A DNA stretch of 64,000 nucleotides. Source: Monosporascus cannonballus (lineage: Eukaryota; Ascomycota; Sordariomycetes; Xylariales). Positions 13,975 to 27,700 of this stretch are shown piece after piece. Positions within the stretch are counted from its first letter, which is position 1. Every line of letters starts with the position of its first letter. Below the pieces are notes generated by a model. That model was given only the letters and a program-made list of their open reading frames with translations. It was not told where the DNA came from and searched no databases. Both the position numbers and the translations under genes were made by a program. The stretch covers positions 62,001-126,000 of the forward strand of contig QJNS01000725.1 in the NCBI GenBank assembly GCA_004154925.1. The letters run 5' to 3'.

Positions 13975-16720
13975 GCATAATTATTTATAAATTTTAATAC
14001 TTAGTTGAAATTGGCTGTATTTATTATGTATTTTGTATTTCGATATATCGAAATTACAAAAGCATTTTAACGTTATAACTATCTTAAAAACGGTTTGTTG
14101 TAAAGAATTTTTGTAAACTTTAACCTTAAAATCCTAATAAATACGATAATTTTCGTACTTTGAAATGTGGTTTCGAATTTAGATAATTATAATAGCAATA
14201 AACCTTCGCTGGAAAAATTTCGAAATTACTTTTTTCTCTTCTTTTTTACTTTACTATTTATTTCGTTATTTAGCCGCTTTCGCTTTTATAAAAAATTTTA
14301 AAAGGTTTTTTCTCTTTTTATAATTTCTTTCGACGAAAAGACGATATTCAATTCTAAAATATCTTTTTTGGTCGGAGTTAAAATATATTGTATTAAATTC
14401 ACTCTTTTTAGGCTTTTTCTAAGCGCTATTCGTTTTTTAAAAACCTTTTTTTTCATTTGGTTATTTAAGTTTTCATTATTACTTTATTTGTTAATTTCTC
14501 TTCATAACACCGATTAAAAATACGTCGATTAGTAATAATATTTTATCGATATATTTTTCAATATATCCAGTGTTTACCATTATATATAATCCATTTAGGA
14601 TTTAAAGCTTGAAGTCGCTATTATAACGCTAAAATGATACGTATTTTTGAATGTTGGAAACTGTTATTAAGCTACGACATTCGATTATAAACCGATATAT
14701 TATTTTCAGTTGGCAAAAAAGTAGAAATTGTTCAATTACACGTCATATTTCAGTTAGAGATTTAAATAATATTCTTATTTTTTTAAAAACAGAGTTGGTA
14801 TTTTACTAAATATATAGTGAATTATATTTAAAACCTCGTTGGGATAATTTTGGAAATAATTATTTTATAAAAAGGTTACGTTATAAAAAAATTTTAATAA
14901 GTAATTAAGAAATTATTATTATTGTTTAATAATATTTTATTACAACGCTTTTCTAAACCATAAAATAAAATTTAGTTTAAATGAAGAAATCCTTTACGTC
15001 TATAAATTTAAGGTAAACTTTAAAGAAAGTTCATTTATAAGGTTTAAAATTTAGCATTTTATAAATTTTTAAAAAGAAAAACTATATTTTCGCGTCATTA
15101 TATTATACCTAATAATAGTAAGATTTATGCTTCTTATTATTAAACGAATTTAAGCTTATCTTTTTTTAAGATTCGGACTTTTAAGATATATATTCTTTCT
15201 TCGAATATTACCTTTTTAATTTTCTTTTTTTATCCGATTTTATATACTTTTTTAGATCTGGTAAACTTTTACTCTTAGTTGATGAAATCTATTATTGAAT
15301 AAAAAATATTTTCGTAAAATTAAAATGTTATCGATACCAGGCTATCGATTAAGCCAAGGAATCCTTTAAAAAGAGGTAAATTAATTCATTTAGTTATTAA
15401 TATTATTCCAAGTCACAATAAGAGATTAATATATTGTTTAATTTTAAATATTATTTAAAAGTATTGTTAATATTAAGTTTAACAACATTTATATTTTAGT
15501 TAACCAATGAATTATTTGTTCATCATTAATTAAAAAGTTATTGAATTCAAACGAATTTTTTATATATCTTTCTACAAGTATAAGTAATATACAAATAAAA
15601 TCATAATTTGTAGACAATAATAAGACGGAAAATAATTTATCGGTTTTGTTGGTAAAAGAGATTTAGTCATTTTTTCTGTAAATAGAAAATGTTATTTCTA
15701 ATTAACAATATAAGTTATGAATTTAAAATTGAAATTAAAGAAGTAGTGTGTCACGTATTTTGGTTAAAGTATATAAATTACTTCGATTACTTAAAAGGAT
15801 TATAAGCCTTTCGCCGATATCTAGCCGTGAGGTACTCGCGGAAAGTTTTAAAAATGTCTTCTTGAAATAAAAAACATTGCTTTGGTAATATATAACGGGA
15901 TATAACTAAAATACAAAAACCATTTAAGATGGATAAATATTTATCTCGATTTATAAATATAGAAATTTTAGAAAAACGGGGATGACGTTATAATTTAACA
16001 ACCTTAAACTTTAATTAACGGTTAAACATATTAAAAAACGATTTTCGAATTAAATCTAAATAGCTACAGAATTAGCTTAAAAACTTTAAATACTTTTATT
16101 AATTCGAAAGCTTTAAGCTAGTTAGAAGCTTAAGCATTAAAAACAATTTCAATATATTCCTTTAAACACAGGTTTTTAAATGAATATAAATAAGCTAAAT
16201 TCAAAATAACATATATATATATGTCATCTTTATAATTTAAATAATATTAATTCGTTATATAATTTCATTACTTAAAATAGTTTTAGTATTTTAAAACTTA
16301 ACTAAATTGCTTTTTGTATAAAATTTCACGATACTTTTTCTAATGTAAACCCGTACAACTAAAGTTTAATAATATGCTAAAATTTTAAACGTTATTGTTT
16401 TAAATCTTAAAAAACATTATCACACAATTTCAAAACTTAAATTTCTATTTTATTTCTTTTATATTTCGTTCGGTCTTTCTTTATTTTGGCGTTGTTTTCT
16501 TTATTAAAGACTTAAAGTGTTTATAATTATATTATCCTTTAAATATTTTAGATTAAATCTGGACTTATTTATTTCAAATTGAATATAATATTCTGAAAAT
16601 ATTTTCCACAATTTCAATTTTTTTAATTTTATTTTTACTGCCAATTATCGATTATTGTTGTAAGATAAAAACGATAAAGGGTATAAATAATAACTATTAA
16701 TTAAGTATCTATATATTAAG

Positions 16721-17115
16721 TGTGACGGCTTTGCGGTTTGACTAACTGTTAAATCTAAGTCGTATAGGTTTATATTAATAAGCGTAACGTGGAAATCTGA
16801 CTAATAAATATAGTAAAGTATTACGTTTCGTAATACCAAGGGAGTTTTAGATAACGATAGGTTTTGCAAACGAGTAGTATTAACAAATATTGTAAACTAA
16901 AATTATTTACAATATGAAAATAATAAACGTGTATATTTTTATTTTATTACTTTTATTAATTCTTATTTAATTAAATTTTATTAGGCAGTTATTTAGTATT
17001 AATCGTTTGTACTTATTAAAGTTTTGTTAACCAGTGGTTACGTAACTTATAATAATGTAGTTTTTTAATCTTAGTTTAACCTTTTTTGCAGGCTAAATCC
17101 GGTTGAATCGTAATA
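16721..17115 (-). repeat. E7 left LTR
   Basis: About 395 bp, starting TGTGACGGC on the plus strand and ending GAATCGTAATA (RIP form of GGTCGTAACA). Its central module matches the LTR fragment at 47237-47583 better than any other LTR in the window. The flanking TTAAG compares with TTTAG after 47583, a four-of-five match. Confidence 0.75.
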
Positions 17116-19092
17116 TCATTTTCTTTTTTCCTAAAATCTTGCCTCTAAGATTATGTTTTCCTTAGTAAATATTGCCTATTTTGTAAAATATCGGTTCTCA
17201 ATATTAAAAGTTGCCGCCAAGTTCCATTTTTAATTATTTGTTGGCAAAACCTGCTTTTTAGTTTTGATAAATTCAGCTATGAAATTACGTTATGTTTTTT
17301 GTATTTTTTAAACCTTAAAAATGCGAAATAATGGAAAATATTTCAAAATATAAGGATTGTACAAAGCTCGAATATATTTATACTGGAACCGGCATTCTTC
17401 TTTTATTTTTGGAAACTATCCGTATTAAAAATTTATGTTTAGAAAAAAAAGAGGTTTTTATAAAAGACCGTTTGTTCAAAGTGTAAAAATGTTATTAATA
17501 AAAAATAAACGAAGTTATTATGGGTTTAATACGCATCCGAAAACAGAAGTTTTTTTCGTTTGAAAAAATAAAAATAATATAAAGGAAGTTATAATAGTTA
17601 AAAGAATTAGAGAAATAACAGGGCCAACAATAAATTCATGGCGAGGTTTCTATAGTCGTATTAATTTTTTTCGTTAGTTCTGTCAATTGGTCCGGTATCG
17701 GCGATGCCGACTGGTCAGTTAAAAACGTTAACTGTGACGCGATTATTTTTAGCGCTTCCATTATTGCCGGTAAAAGTTTTTTAATGAGCCTTGGACATTA
17801 ATAATGTATTGGGCGAGTTTCTAGATATTCCCGGAATCCGGGCGCTTTTTCTATTTAATCAGATACTGCGCAAATCTGTTTTTTATGTCAAATATTCTTT
17901 TTATTCCGTATATTCTATAATCCTTTGTTATTACGTCGTTTTGCGCCGTATGTACTCTTATAATATCCGTTATTAACTCAAGTAAAAGAATATGAAAAAT
18001 GAATAAGATCTAACTTTTAGTGAAAGTTCAAATTAGTAATTGTTTTTTGAAATTTTTTAGCGATTTTGCATAGACCGATATATTTGAAATCAAATTTTTT
18101 GGTAAGTTTTTAGATTTTAATATTTTTGGTAACAACGTAAACTGTTTCCCTTTTTTCATAAGTTAATTTTTTAACCGGCTTTTATTATAATGCTTGTTTA
18201 TCTGAGTTTGTACTAATTTTATTTCTTGTTTTATATCTTAATGCAGTTATTTAAATTAATTTGATATAACAATTATTTTGACAGTAATTGGATCGTCGCT
18301 ACGTATTTTCTTATAAATATCTCAGGTAAAACCAAAATTTGCGGATATTAAAATTGTTTTGATATTTTCTTAATAGGTGTTATTATAAGCCAATTATAGA
18401 ATTAGTAGTTTTTCATGCTAATTATTTTATTTATAGTTAATATAATTTCGGCAGTAAAATTTTGAAGTTTAATTTATTTATTCGGTTTGTCCGTTTGTTT
18501 GTACTTTAAAATCCTTGGATAATTTATAATTTAGATTAAGATATAGCATAAGTCTTTTCCAGAATTTAAATGTAAATCTTAAGGCTTTTTTTAAAATAAT
18601 ATGTATTAGAAATCAGTATATATTAAAACTATACTTAATAAAGATATATACTATTTCTTCCGCGTTTATGTCCATATAATGTAACAAAAATAAAGAAATA
18701 TTATAAACTGATCAATAATTAATAAAGTATTATTATAATATATTTCTATAGTGGGACTATTTGATATAAGAAATTTGTCAATAAAATCGAATATAACTAA
18801 ATTTTATAATCGGTTTGTAATTAATCAGGGCTGTAATTTTCTATAATACCTATATCGTCGAGCCTTTATTTTAGCCCAAATATTGTATCGCTATATAGTT
18901 TTCTATACTGTTAACTTTATTTTAAAAAATCGGTAAGTTCTTTATAATTTTTCTAAGGTTTTATAAATCACTGGATGTTTAAGTAGTTAATATTTATGTA
19001 TTTTTCATATCAGATTTAACTGGTATTTCTTTAGAACTTGTATTTTATCTATTTTTTTAGTTTTCTAGAAATGCAAGAATGCAGGTCCTATG
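16721..19092 (-). mobile_element. E7: outermost Gypsy element, left part
   Basis: The left LTR (16721-17115) is followed by minus-strand internal DNA with a decayed chromodomain near 17.85 kb (in frame: YLIK, stop, KKRPDS). The internal sequence stops abruptly at 19092, where the LTR of E3 begins. E7's other LTR, of the same subfamily, resumes on the far side of the nest at 47237. Most of the E7 interior (its gag and most of pol) is absent, so a deletion accompanied or followed the E3 insertion. Confidence 0.7.
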
Positions 19093-19427
19093 TGTTACGA
19101 CCCAACGGGCTACGGCGTCTACAAGCGGTCTCCGACAAACACAAGCCAAGAAAACAGAGTAGGTCAAATTATGTAATAGATCACCGACTTACTTATGGTA
19201 AGCTAGTAAATAGGCACAGGATATATACGTTTGTTATTTTTATAGTTTAAATCACATAAACTTATAATATTTATTAATATTAATCATTTATAATAGAGTT
19301 TTAGCATTTTTAATATTAAAAAGCGTAATATATTAATATGTTTAATATTTAAAGTGTTAAGATATTTTATTAATATAAATCCGTACCACTAATATTTAAT
19401 AATTAATTAAACTGTTTAGACGTTATA
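19093..19427 (+). repeat. E3 5' LTR
   Basis: 335 bp, starting TGTTACGACCCAACGGG and ending GACGTTATA (RIP form of GCCGTCACA). It matches the LTR at 46831 along its length but is about 70 bp shorter. The missing part is in the central array of repeats around TTACTGGTAATAAGC, so array copy number differs between the two LTRs. Confidence 0.8.
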
Positions 19428-20457
19428 TAATATAGGTTTTGATTTAATAATACCGTTAAATTTTGAGCAATATCGCTGATATTATATTTACTAACAAGCG
19501 GCCCGAATAGCCCATTTAACAGGTTCTTAATAGCTCGAATACCTGAATAAAATTCGAAAAAGAAAAAAATAAGTTTGTCTTTTTCGCAAAAATGTTCTTC
19601 GACGCCTATATGCCATACACGAACGTATTCTTTAGCTTGGAAAGGATAACATTAATCTTACGACGTTCCTTAAGCCGTCTAAAAAAAGTCGAAAAAGGGC
19701 TTTCGAAACCGGAAAACCTTTTCAATTAAAAAAGGTTATTTAGCTGAACTTTATTAAGGAATTAGAAAAGGTTCTTAAAACCTTTACGCTAAAGTATTTC
19801 GACGGAATTTCGATAAAGTTATAATCATTTTTAACTTAATATCGAATATATTTAGATATTCTTCTATTCGATTTATTAGGCTAATTATACGAATTAAATT
19901 CGGAATCATACGATTGACCAGAAAGGCAATTATTTTGTTCGAATCCGTTATGAAAATATTGATTATCTTATTATTCGAAAAACGAAATTTGTAAATAATA
20001 TAAATATATAATAATTACGAATAAATTAAATAAATATTAACGAAAGTTTTCTAAATAATAAAGGAGAAAATAAAGGCCAAAGTGCAGATTTAATAAATAC
20101 GATAATGGAGATTAGTATATAATTTCGATAACACGTTCGTTTAATTAGTTTTTAAGTTGAATTAACAATAAAACTTGTTAATAGCTAAAGTTTTCGATAA
20201 TTCAAAAAAGGAATTATAAAAAAGGGTTTTAAAGCTTAATCGGCCTAATTATTTATCGAATGATATCTTTATAATAATTAACATTAATAATCGATATTAC
20301 GCTAAAGGTATTAAAAGTAGTAAAGGAAAAAGTAATAATAAATCCTGATATACGACTAATATCAGTGCTTTTCGACGCGATAATACTTTTTTACGGTACG
20401 GAATTAGAACTTATGGAATTAAAAATTACTTATTGGAAAAACTGCAGCGAAATTAAA

Positions 20458-20505
20458 TGCTTTGATTATAATAAAATGGGACACTAAATGACATAATACA
20501 AAGTA
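20458..20505 (+). pseudogene. E3 gag zinc-knuckle relic
   Basis: The plus-strand frame reads K-C-F-D-Y-N-K-M-G-H-stop-M-T-stop-Y-K. This is the retroviral-type knuckle C-x2-C-x4-H-x4-C with its second and third cysteines changed to tyrosine (TGT/TGC to TAT/TAC) and two glutamines changed to stops (CAA to TAA). Every difference is the C:G to T:A change expected from RIP. It marks the end of gag; the open frame at 20743-20940 lies just downstream in the gag-protease linker and is only a surviving fragment. Confidence 0.8.
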
Positions 20506-22559
20506 CTTAAAAATCCCCGTTAAGATAACTGAAAACCCGTACCAGAAAAATAATCTAAAGAACACCAAAAAAACGGAAATAAACTTATTAACATAATTCG
20601 GCTTAAGTACGTATCAGGTCCACGACAGCGAAAAATCTAATAAGGGATACGAAAAGCTAAAAGGTTAATTTGATAAGCATTACGATTATAATAAGAAAAG
20701 TTATAGGATGGTTACGAAAATACTAGGATTAAATAAAAAAGAGTGGTCGTAAAATCTTTAATCGATACGGCAAAATGTATATTAGATATTGTTAATAGCG
20801 AAAATATTCCGATTACGAAAAATGAAAACAGTATATTTACGGACGAATTATTTGCATATATTATAAGAGATTTGATTTTCCAAACCGAATCGAAAATAAT
20901 AAGAACGATAAATAATGGTATCGATATTTTCGATTTATAACTCTAAAAGATATTTACCAATTAATCGAGGTAAAAGGCTGGCTTAAAAAAAAGCGATGTT
21001 CGCTGGAAAACATTTTTTGTTATTACGAATAATATAATTATTAAACGGAACAACGTTAATCTAGCATATAATAAAAAGATATTGCTAAAAGGTTATTACC
21101 AATTGCCATTTTCAGTTAGCATTTATTACTAACCTTAACTAAAAAAAAGATAATTAAGAAAAGAAATACGTTAGATTACAGGCCAATTCTGAAACGATAA
21201 TTAATACGACATATAATAAGATACGCTTAAAACTATAAAAAAGTAATTTACCTAATAAGGAAAAGGTTTACAACCAAATTAAAAATAACTGATATAATTC
21301 GAAAAGACAATACGCTAGCAATAACGACAAGTATAGCAACTTAACCCGTTATATATAGAAATATAGACAAAGTTCGATAAATTCGAAAAGGACTTAAAAA
21401 TATCATTTATAAAATAATTACAAAATAACAAAACCCAGGAAAATTAGAAGAAATTGTTTAAAAAGGCTTTAAACGTAAGAATAAAAGGCGTTAATAACGG
21501 TATTATATTGGATATACGAATTAAAACATAATAAGATATGGTAATAACGGTTTACGAAACTTTATGCACATATTATATTACATCAGATATTATTAATAGA
21601 TTTAAACTATTATAGGAATATATATTAAGACTTTATATAACAAGAATGCCAAATATTAAGAGTTGGCTTTCGATAATGGGAATTTTATATGCAAAATTAA
21701 GTATTTCGAGATTTTTTTAAAAAACGTTACCAGATAATTAATTTCGATATCGTTTTACTTAGAAATTACTATACAATTTTAGAATTACTATATATATGCT
21801 AGTACAGAATTTCAATTTGAAACAGGGCTAATTAGATGAGGGTTACTCTATACCTTATTGATAGATAAAAAATTAAAATGTTAAAATTCGATCGAAAATA
21901 ACGATAAATGTAGGTATAAAAATACTACAAAAACCGTATTATCTAAAAGAATAAAATATAAAGAAATAGTGAAAAAAGATAGAATGTAACGTTATGATTA
22001 TTAAAAGGGAATTAAAGGAAGCAAATAATAACATAAAGCAGTAACACTAAAAATCAGAATATCTGATTAATATATTTTTATAATATTACCGATATAAGCG
22101 ACGTTTCAAAAAAAGAATTAATACGAAATTACTAGAACATAACGAATATGATTATGAAATAGTTTTTAAGAAAAGATCCTTAATAAAGGTTTACCTTATT
22201 TATAAATTTAACGGAAATAAATTACGCACTTTTAAAGATTATGTAAAAAGTGGATTACAAAAAAAATGTATTCGACTTTCGAGGTTACCAACAGATTATC
22301 CCTTATTTTTTTTACTAAAGGAAAACGAAAAATAGAAATTTGTAATTAAGTATTAATAATTAAACGATATTATTATCTTTAATAGCAATAATAAAAAACC
22401 AATTTTCTAGAGCTTAATGCTTTGCGGTATTTAACTTTAAAGATAAATATAAGCTTATTAAAACTGTTAAAAAATACCCATAAAAATTAGTATTTAAAAT
22501 AAATTGCGTATTATTTAAGTATTTAGTTATGTTAATAAGATTAACGAACTTATTGTTAA

Positions 22560-22830
22560 TCTTTTAATAAATAATTACCTATATATTACGAAAATATTTC
22601 GATACTTTCGTTATTTACTATTTTAACGATATTTTGGATTTTTTAAAAAGAGCAAAAACAAATATAAAATACGTTTATCAAATTTCTTAACTTTTAAAAC
22701 ACGTAAGGTTATTTATTAACGAAAAAAAAAAGTTAATTCCACGTAAAGAAAATGGAACGACTAAGATATATTATTACTTTAAAATATATTAAAATAAACC
22801 TTAAAAAATGATTATAATTACGGAATAATA
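22560..22830 (+). pseudogene. E3 reverse transcriptase relic
   Basis: The plus strand reads YYFNDILDFLKR followed by a stretch ending FINEKK, then FHVKKMERLRYII. This follows the Gypsy reverse transcriptase pattern around the catalytic Y-x-D-D box, with the first aspartate changed to asparagine (GAT to AAT, a RIP-type change). Stops before and after show that it is dead. The downstream FSNYYKKFIGN-like segment, readable in E4 at 41.37 kb, is interrupted here by the small solo LTR at 22876. Confidence 0.75.
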
Positions 22831-22875
22831 AATGCTCACCATGGGTAAAAAAGTACAGATATTTTTTAAAATCGC

Positions 22876-23040
22876 TGTAAGGGGCTGCATACGCAGTAGC
22901 TAAGGATATGGGCCACAACATGTCTATTGAGAAATCTAGAGAACAGCTAAGAAGATGTATGGGAGCAGCTAGCTATATATACGGGAGCCACGAGATTAGC
23001 GTTACGCTAATCCCTCCACTAGGGCCCTTGGCCCGGGACA
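22876..23040. mobile_element. 165-bp solo LTR (unassigned family) in E3 pol, TSD ATCGC/ATTGC
   Basis: This block of near-normal base composition interrupts the AT-rich reverse transcriptase region of E3; the same region of E4 (about 41.37 kb) lacks it. It begins TGTAAGGGGCTGCATACG and ends GGCCCGGGACA, giving TG...CA termini. It is flanked by ATCGC (22871-22875) and ATTGC (23041-23045), a 5-bp duplication with one C-to-T change. That fits a small solo LTR inserted after most RIP of E3 had ended, or a sequence too short or too rare to be mutated. The family is not recognised. Confidence 0.75.
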
Positions 23041-24398
23041 ATTGCCAATTATTATAGGAAATTTATTCGAAATTTTAGCAAAATAACGATATTCCTAACG
23101 AATCTTACGAAAAGAAATTCAAATAAACGTCTGAAATAAAAAAGGCGTTGCAAAATATTAAGAATATGATTACCAACAAACTAATACTGATAATATATAA
23201 TCCAACCTATCCGGTTAAATTAAAAATCAATATTTCGAATTGCGCATTAAGTATAATAATCGGATAATAAAACAATTAAAACAAATTACATCTTATTATA
23301 TTCTTTTCTTGCAAATTTAAAAAAAGCTAAGTTTAATTACGGTATTCTAAATAAGGAAATTACAATTATTATCATAGTATTCCGAAAATTCAGATGTTTT
23401 TTAAACAGAAATATATATCAAATCAAGATTTATACGAATTATTAAAATCTTACCGGTTTTACTGTAACCAAAATATTTATAAACGATAATCAAGGTACGC
23501 AAAAAAATAACAAATTTTAATTTCGTTATTATTAATAAAAAGGGCTTAGAAAACGTCAAAACCGGTATTTTAAACAAATATCCAAATTTCGAAAAAGATT
23601 ATTTAAAATTAACCACATAATTTTTAATATTACTTTAAAAAGATATTTACGTCCGCGATAAATTGCGATTACTCGGGCAATACTTAACAATATGTGTTAG
23701 AAAGTCCAGCAGTACAACGACAATCATTTACGAAACCAAAAAAGGGACAAAATACAGGTCATAAAGAAATACCAAAAGGATTTAGTACGAAACATATTCG
23801 AACATCAATTACATAGATCTCCAGAAATCTATAAAACCTTAAAACAGCTTTAACGCATATATTCCATTTTCAAAATAAAATTAATAATACAAAAAATAAA
23901 CTAGCAATACGATATTTACGGCAGAACAAAAGTTCAACGACATAAGCTATACGAAAAATTACTATTATTATTAATCGCAAAACGATTTTAATATTTAATT
24001 ATATTTAACTTTATTTTTAAATTCTTTATATTAAAAAATCCAATTATGGAAATATATTACGACAGCATTTTGTAATCGAAAATCGAGTTAAAAATCTTTC
24101 GTGTTTCGTATTATATTACGAAAATATAAACGCCGAATAAATAATATATATTCCTTTCGGATACATGTTTACCATTTACGCATTACTAATATAAATTATT
24201 TTAAATAAAGGATTAATATTTGAATCTAAAATTTAGCAAAGCTTTATTACATGTTTCGGCCTAAATCACTAATTATTTAGCGCTTTTAAATTATGGATAG
24301 ATAAATAAATAAAACAAATAAACCTAACTTAAAATTTTTACTTCCGGTATTACATTAATTACAAATAAAATAATTAAGTTAAGAAATTATTAATCGCA

Positions 24399-24785
24399 TA
24401 TAACGGCTAGGCGGTTTAACCAACTATTAAACCTTAGTTAAACGGGTTTATATAAGCAGGAATATCGTGGGAATCTGAACAATAAATATAGTAACGTATT
24501 ACGTCTCGTAATACCAAAAATGCCTTAAATAACAAATTATTATTATAAGCTGGTATTATTTAAATTATGAGAATAATAAACATATATATCTTAATCCGGC
24601 TTAATAATTTACTATTAATAAATTAATAATCCGGCTTGTTAGCTTATTACCAATAAGTTAATAATCCGGGTTACTGGCTTACCACCAGTAAATTGGTAAT
24701 TTATTACGTAATTTGCCTTACCACGCATTTGTAATTGGGTCCCGGTAAACCGTTTCTGGAAACCCTATCTTGCTAGGTTATAATA
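24399..24785 (-). repeat. E2 3' LTR (left copy)
   Basis: 387 bp, identical in length to the copy at 30776. The central part is a tandem array built on TAATCCGGCTTA and TTACCACCAGTAAATTGG, absent from the LTRs of E1, E4 and E6. Confidence 0.9.
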
Positions 24786-27700
24786 CGATTTTCTTTTTCC
24801 ACAAATTTTGCTCTTAAGATTTTTCTTTTCTTTCGATAAGCTTTATGCATTTTAATATATTTTCCGGTATTTTTAAACGTTGTTTTTGCAAATCCGAATA
24901 ACGATTTACCTTAGTTAACTTAATTAACCTTAAAGACTTTGACGTAATGCTTTGTTTTTTTTTGTTTTTCTCGACAACTTAATTGCCAGATAATAAACGG
25001 GGTTCTTCGTTATAATGAATGTGTTCGTCGAGGTCGCTTATATAATGGAATAAGAATTTTTATTTCCATAATTAATTGTTATATTATAAAGTCGAAAAAG
25101 TTAGAAAAGAAAATGTTTACGGTCGAAAAAGCTTTATCCGAAACTTTGCCGCGTTTTTCTTATATATGTTGTTAACGCCAGTATTATTAATCTCAGTGTG
25201 CGAAATCTATTAATCGTGCTTTTTAGTATTTGGACGATTTTAACCATTTTACGTAATTAGAATTGGAATTTATAATCGATGTGCAAGCTTTAGGTAAAAT
25301 GGATATTATTAATTGGAATATTATGGACCAAAGGTTCCTTTTTATGGATTTTGTGGATTGGAATGCTATTATTTCGAGTAGTTCCGTCCTTATTTATAAA
25401 AGTTTTTTAATAGGCGTTAGGCGCTAATAAAAATTTTAACGAGTTCTTAGATGTTTTCGGAATCCGGGCACTTTTTCCATTTAATTAAATACTAGGTAAA
25501 TACGTTTATTTTCGTATGTCGCGGATTTTTTCCATTTTGTATATTCGTTCGTTTTTTACTTTTACGTCGTTTTATACCGTATATTTTTTAATTATATCTC
25601 TTATTAATTCGAATAAAAAAACGTAAAAAATTAAATAGAATTTAACATTTGGTAAAAGGTCTAATTAATAATTATTTTCTAAGATTTTCTTTATAATCTT
25701 ATATGGATCGACATATTTACAATCGAATTTTTTGTTAGGTTATTTTATTTAACGTGGTATTTTTAATAATAAAAGACTATTTCATCCTTTTCGAAAATTA
25801 ATCCTTTTAACCTTTTTTAATTGTAACATTTATTTATTTGATTTTGTAAGAATTTTAATTTTCTTTTTATTTTTTTATATAAGTATTATAATTATTCTCT
25901 TAAAGATTATTTTAATATTAATCAAACTGTCATAACGTATTTTTTATATCTTCTTAAAATAAAACCAAAATTTGCATTTATTAATATTATTTTGATATTT
26001 TTGTAATAATTAGTATTATAAGTTAACTGGGCAATAAGTAATTTCTTAACCGAGTTTTTTATATATAATTAATATAATATCGTAGGTAACCTTTTAAAGT
26101 TTAATGTATTTATTTTCTTTCTTTATTCATTTAAGATTTAAATATGTTAGATAATTTAACATTTGTGGCGATTTGTGCCATTAGGCCTTATTAAAATTTT
26201 AATATAAATATCCATCCTTAATTTAAGATAATTTTCATAAGTAATCCGTATACGTTAAAAATATATTTAAAAAGAATATATATTTTTTGTGCGGCGTTTA
26301 TATTCTTATAATATAGTAGAAAATAAGAAGGTTTCGTAAATTGATTAAATGTTACGAAAGTATTATCGTAATATATTTTTGTAATTATATTTTTTGACAT
26401 AAAATATTTAGTAATAAAATCGAATGTAATTAAATATTATAGTTATTCTGCAATTAGTAATAGGTATAATTCTTTGTATTGTTTATATCGTTAATTCTTT
26501 ATTTTGGCGTAAATTTCGTATTATTTTTTAACTTTTTATCCCGTTAATTCTTATATAAAAAAAAGATATATGCGTTAAAACCGTTTTAGGGTTTTGTAAA
26601 TTTCTGGATATCCGTATAACTAATATTTGTATATTTTTCGTACTAAATTTCTTTACTATTTTTTAAAAACTTATATTTTATTCGTCTTTTGGTCTTTTAG
26701 AAAACCCTTATTATATTATTAAATTTTCTAGTACATATTAATGATTATTACTCGAAGTATTGTAATTTGTTATAAGCCTAAATATTTTTCTGTAAGAATA
26801 TCGAAAATTATATAGCTAATTGTAACTAATTTCTTTTCGAAATTTAGTTATTTATTTAAGGTATTTGCTTTACCAGTTTTTAAATTTTTCCAAAAGATAA
26901 TAACAAAGTCGAAGTTCGCCAATTTTTCAGTATAACGAAATTGTCGTCCGGTAAGCTTTTTGGTTGTAATAAATCGGGTAACATTTTAATAATCTATATA
27001 AATTTTATTTTGGTACAAATTTGACTTTAAAGAATATTTCAATTTTCGAAATTCCATAATAATGGCCATATACTTTTATTAAAAATACCGTAATTAAGTT
27101 CAACCTCTTTTAATTTATAAAAAAAATAATAAAGTATAATTTGCCTTCATGATTTTATTATTTAATTATTACATTTAACACGTAATCTAAAATATTAGTC
27201 TTTAATTTAACGAAACGGTTTAAATCATATATAATTAATATTATCTTGTTAATAATTATATCCTTAATGTTTTAAAATATTTTTTCCGTATTTAATACTT
27301 ATTTGAACTTTCTTTTTCGTAAGGTTCGTTAATGATATAATTATTTTGCTAAAGTTTCGAATAAATTTCTTATAATAATTGTCGAATTTAAGGAGTACTT
27401 ATAGTTTTTAATTATTATTAATGTTTGCCATTTTATAACTATAGCGATTTTCTTAAACTTTATTTAAATATTTATTCAGCTAATAATATATTCCAAATAT
27501 TTTGAGTATGTTTTTTGAATTTTTAAAAACTTAAAAATATTATCAATATAACAAGTACCGAAAATATCAAGGTATTTTCGTAATATATAATTCATTATCC
27601 GTTAAAGGGTTACCGAAATATTCGTAAACTATATTTATATAAGTAAATATTCAAATAACCCGGATTTCGCTTTAAAAAATAGTTTTTTGTTTATATATTT

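Larger units (their letters stand above)
11275..16720. other. AT-rich remnants between E1 and the nested block
   Basis: No gene is readable. Apart from the LTR-like block at 11959-12479 and the solo LTR at 13768-13974, the tract is AT-rich on both strands without recognisable pol motifs. A short patch of more ordinary composition near 15.80-15.85 kb was not identified. Confidence 0.6.
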
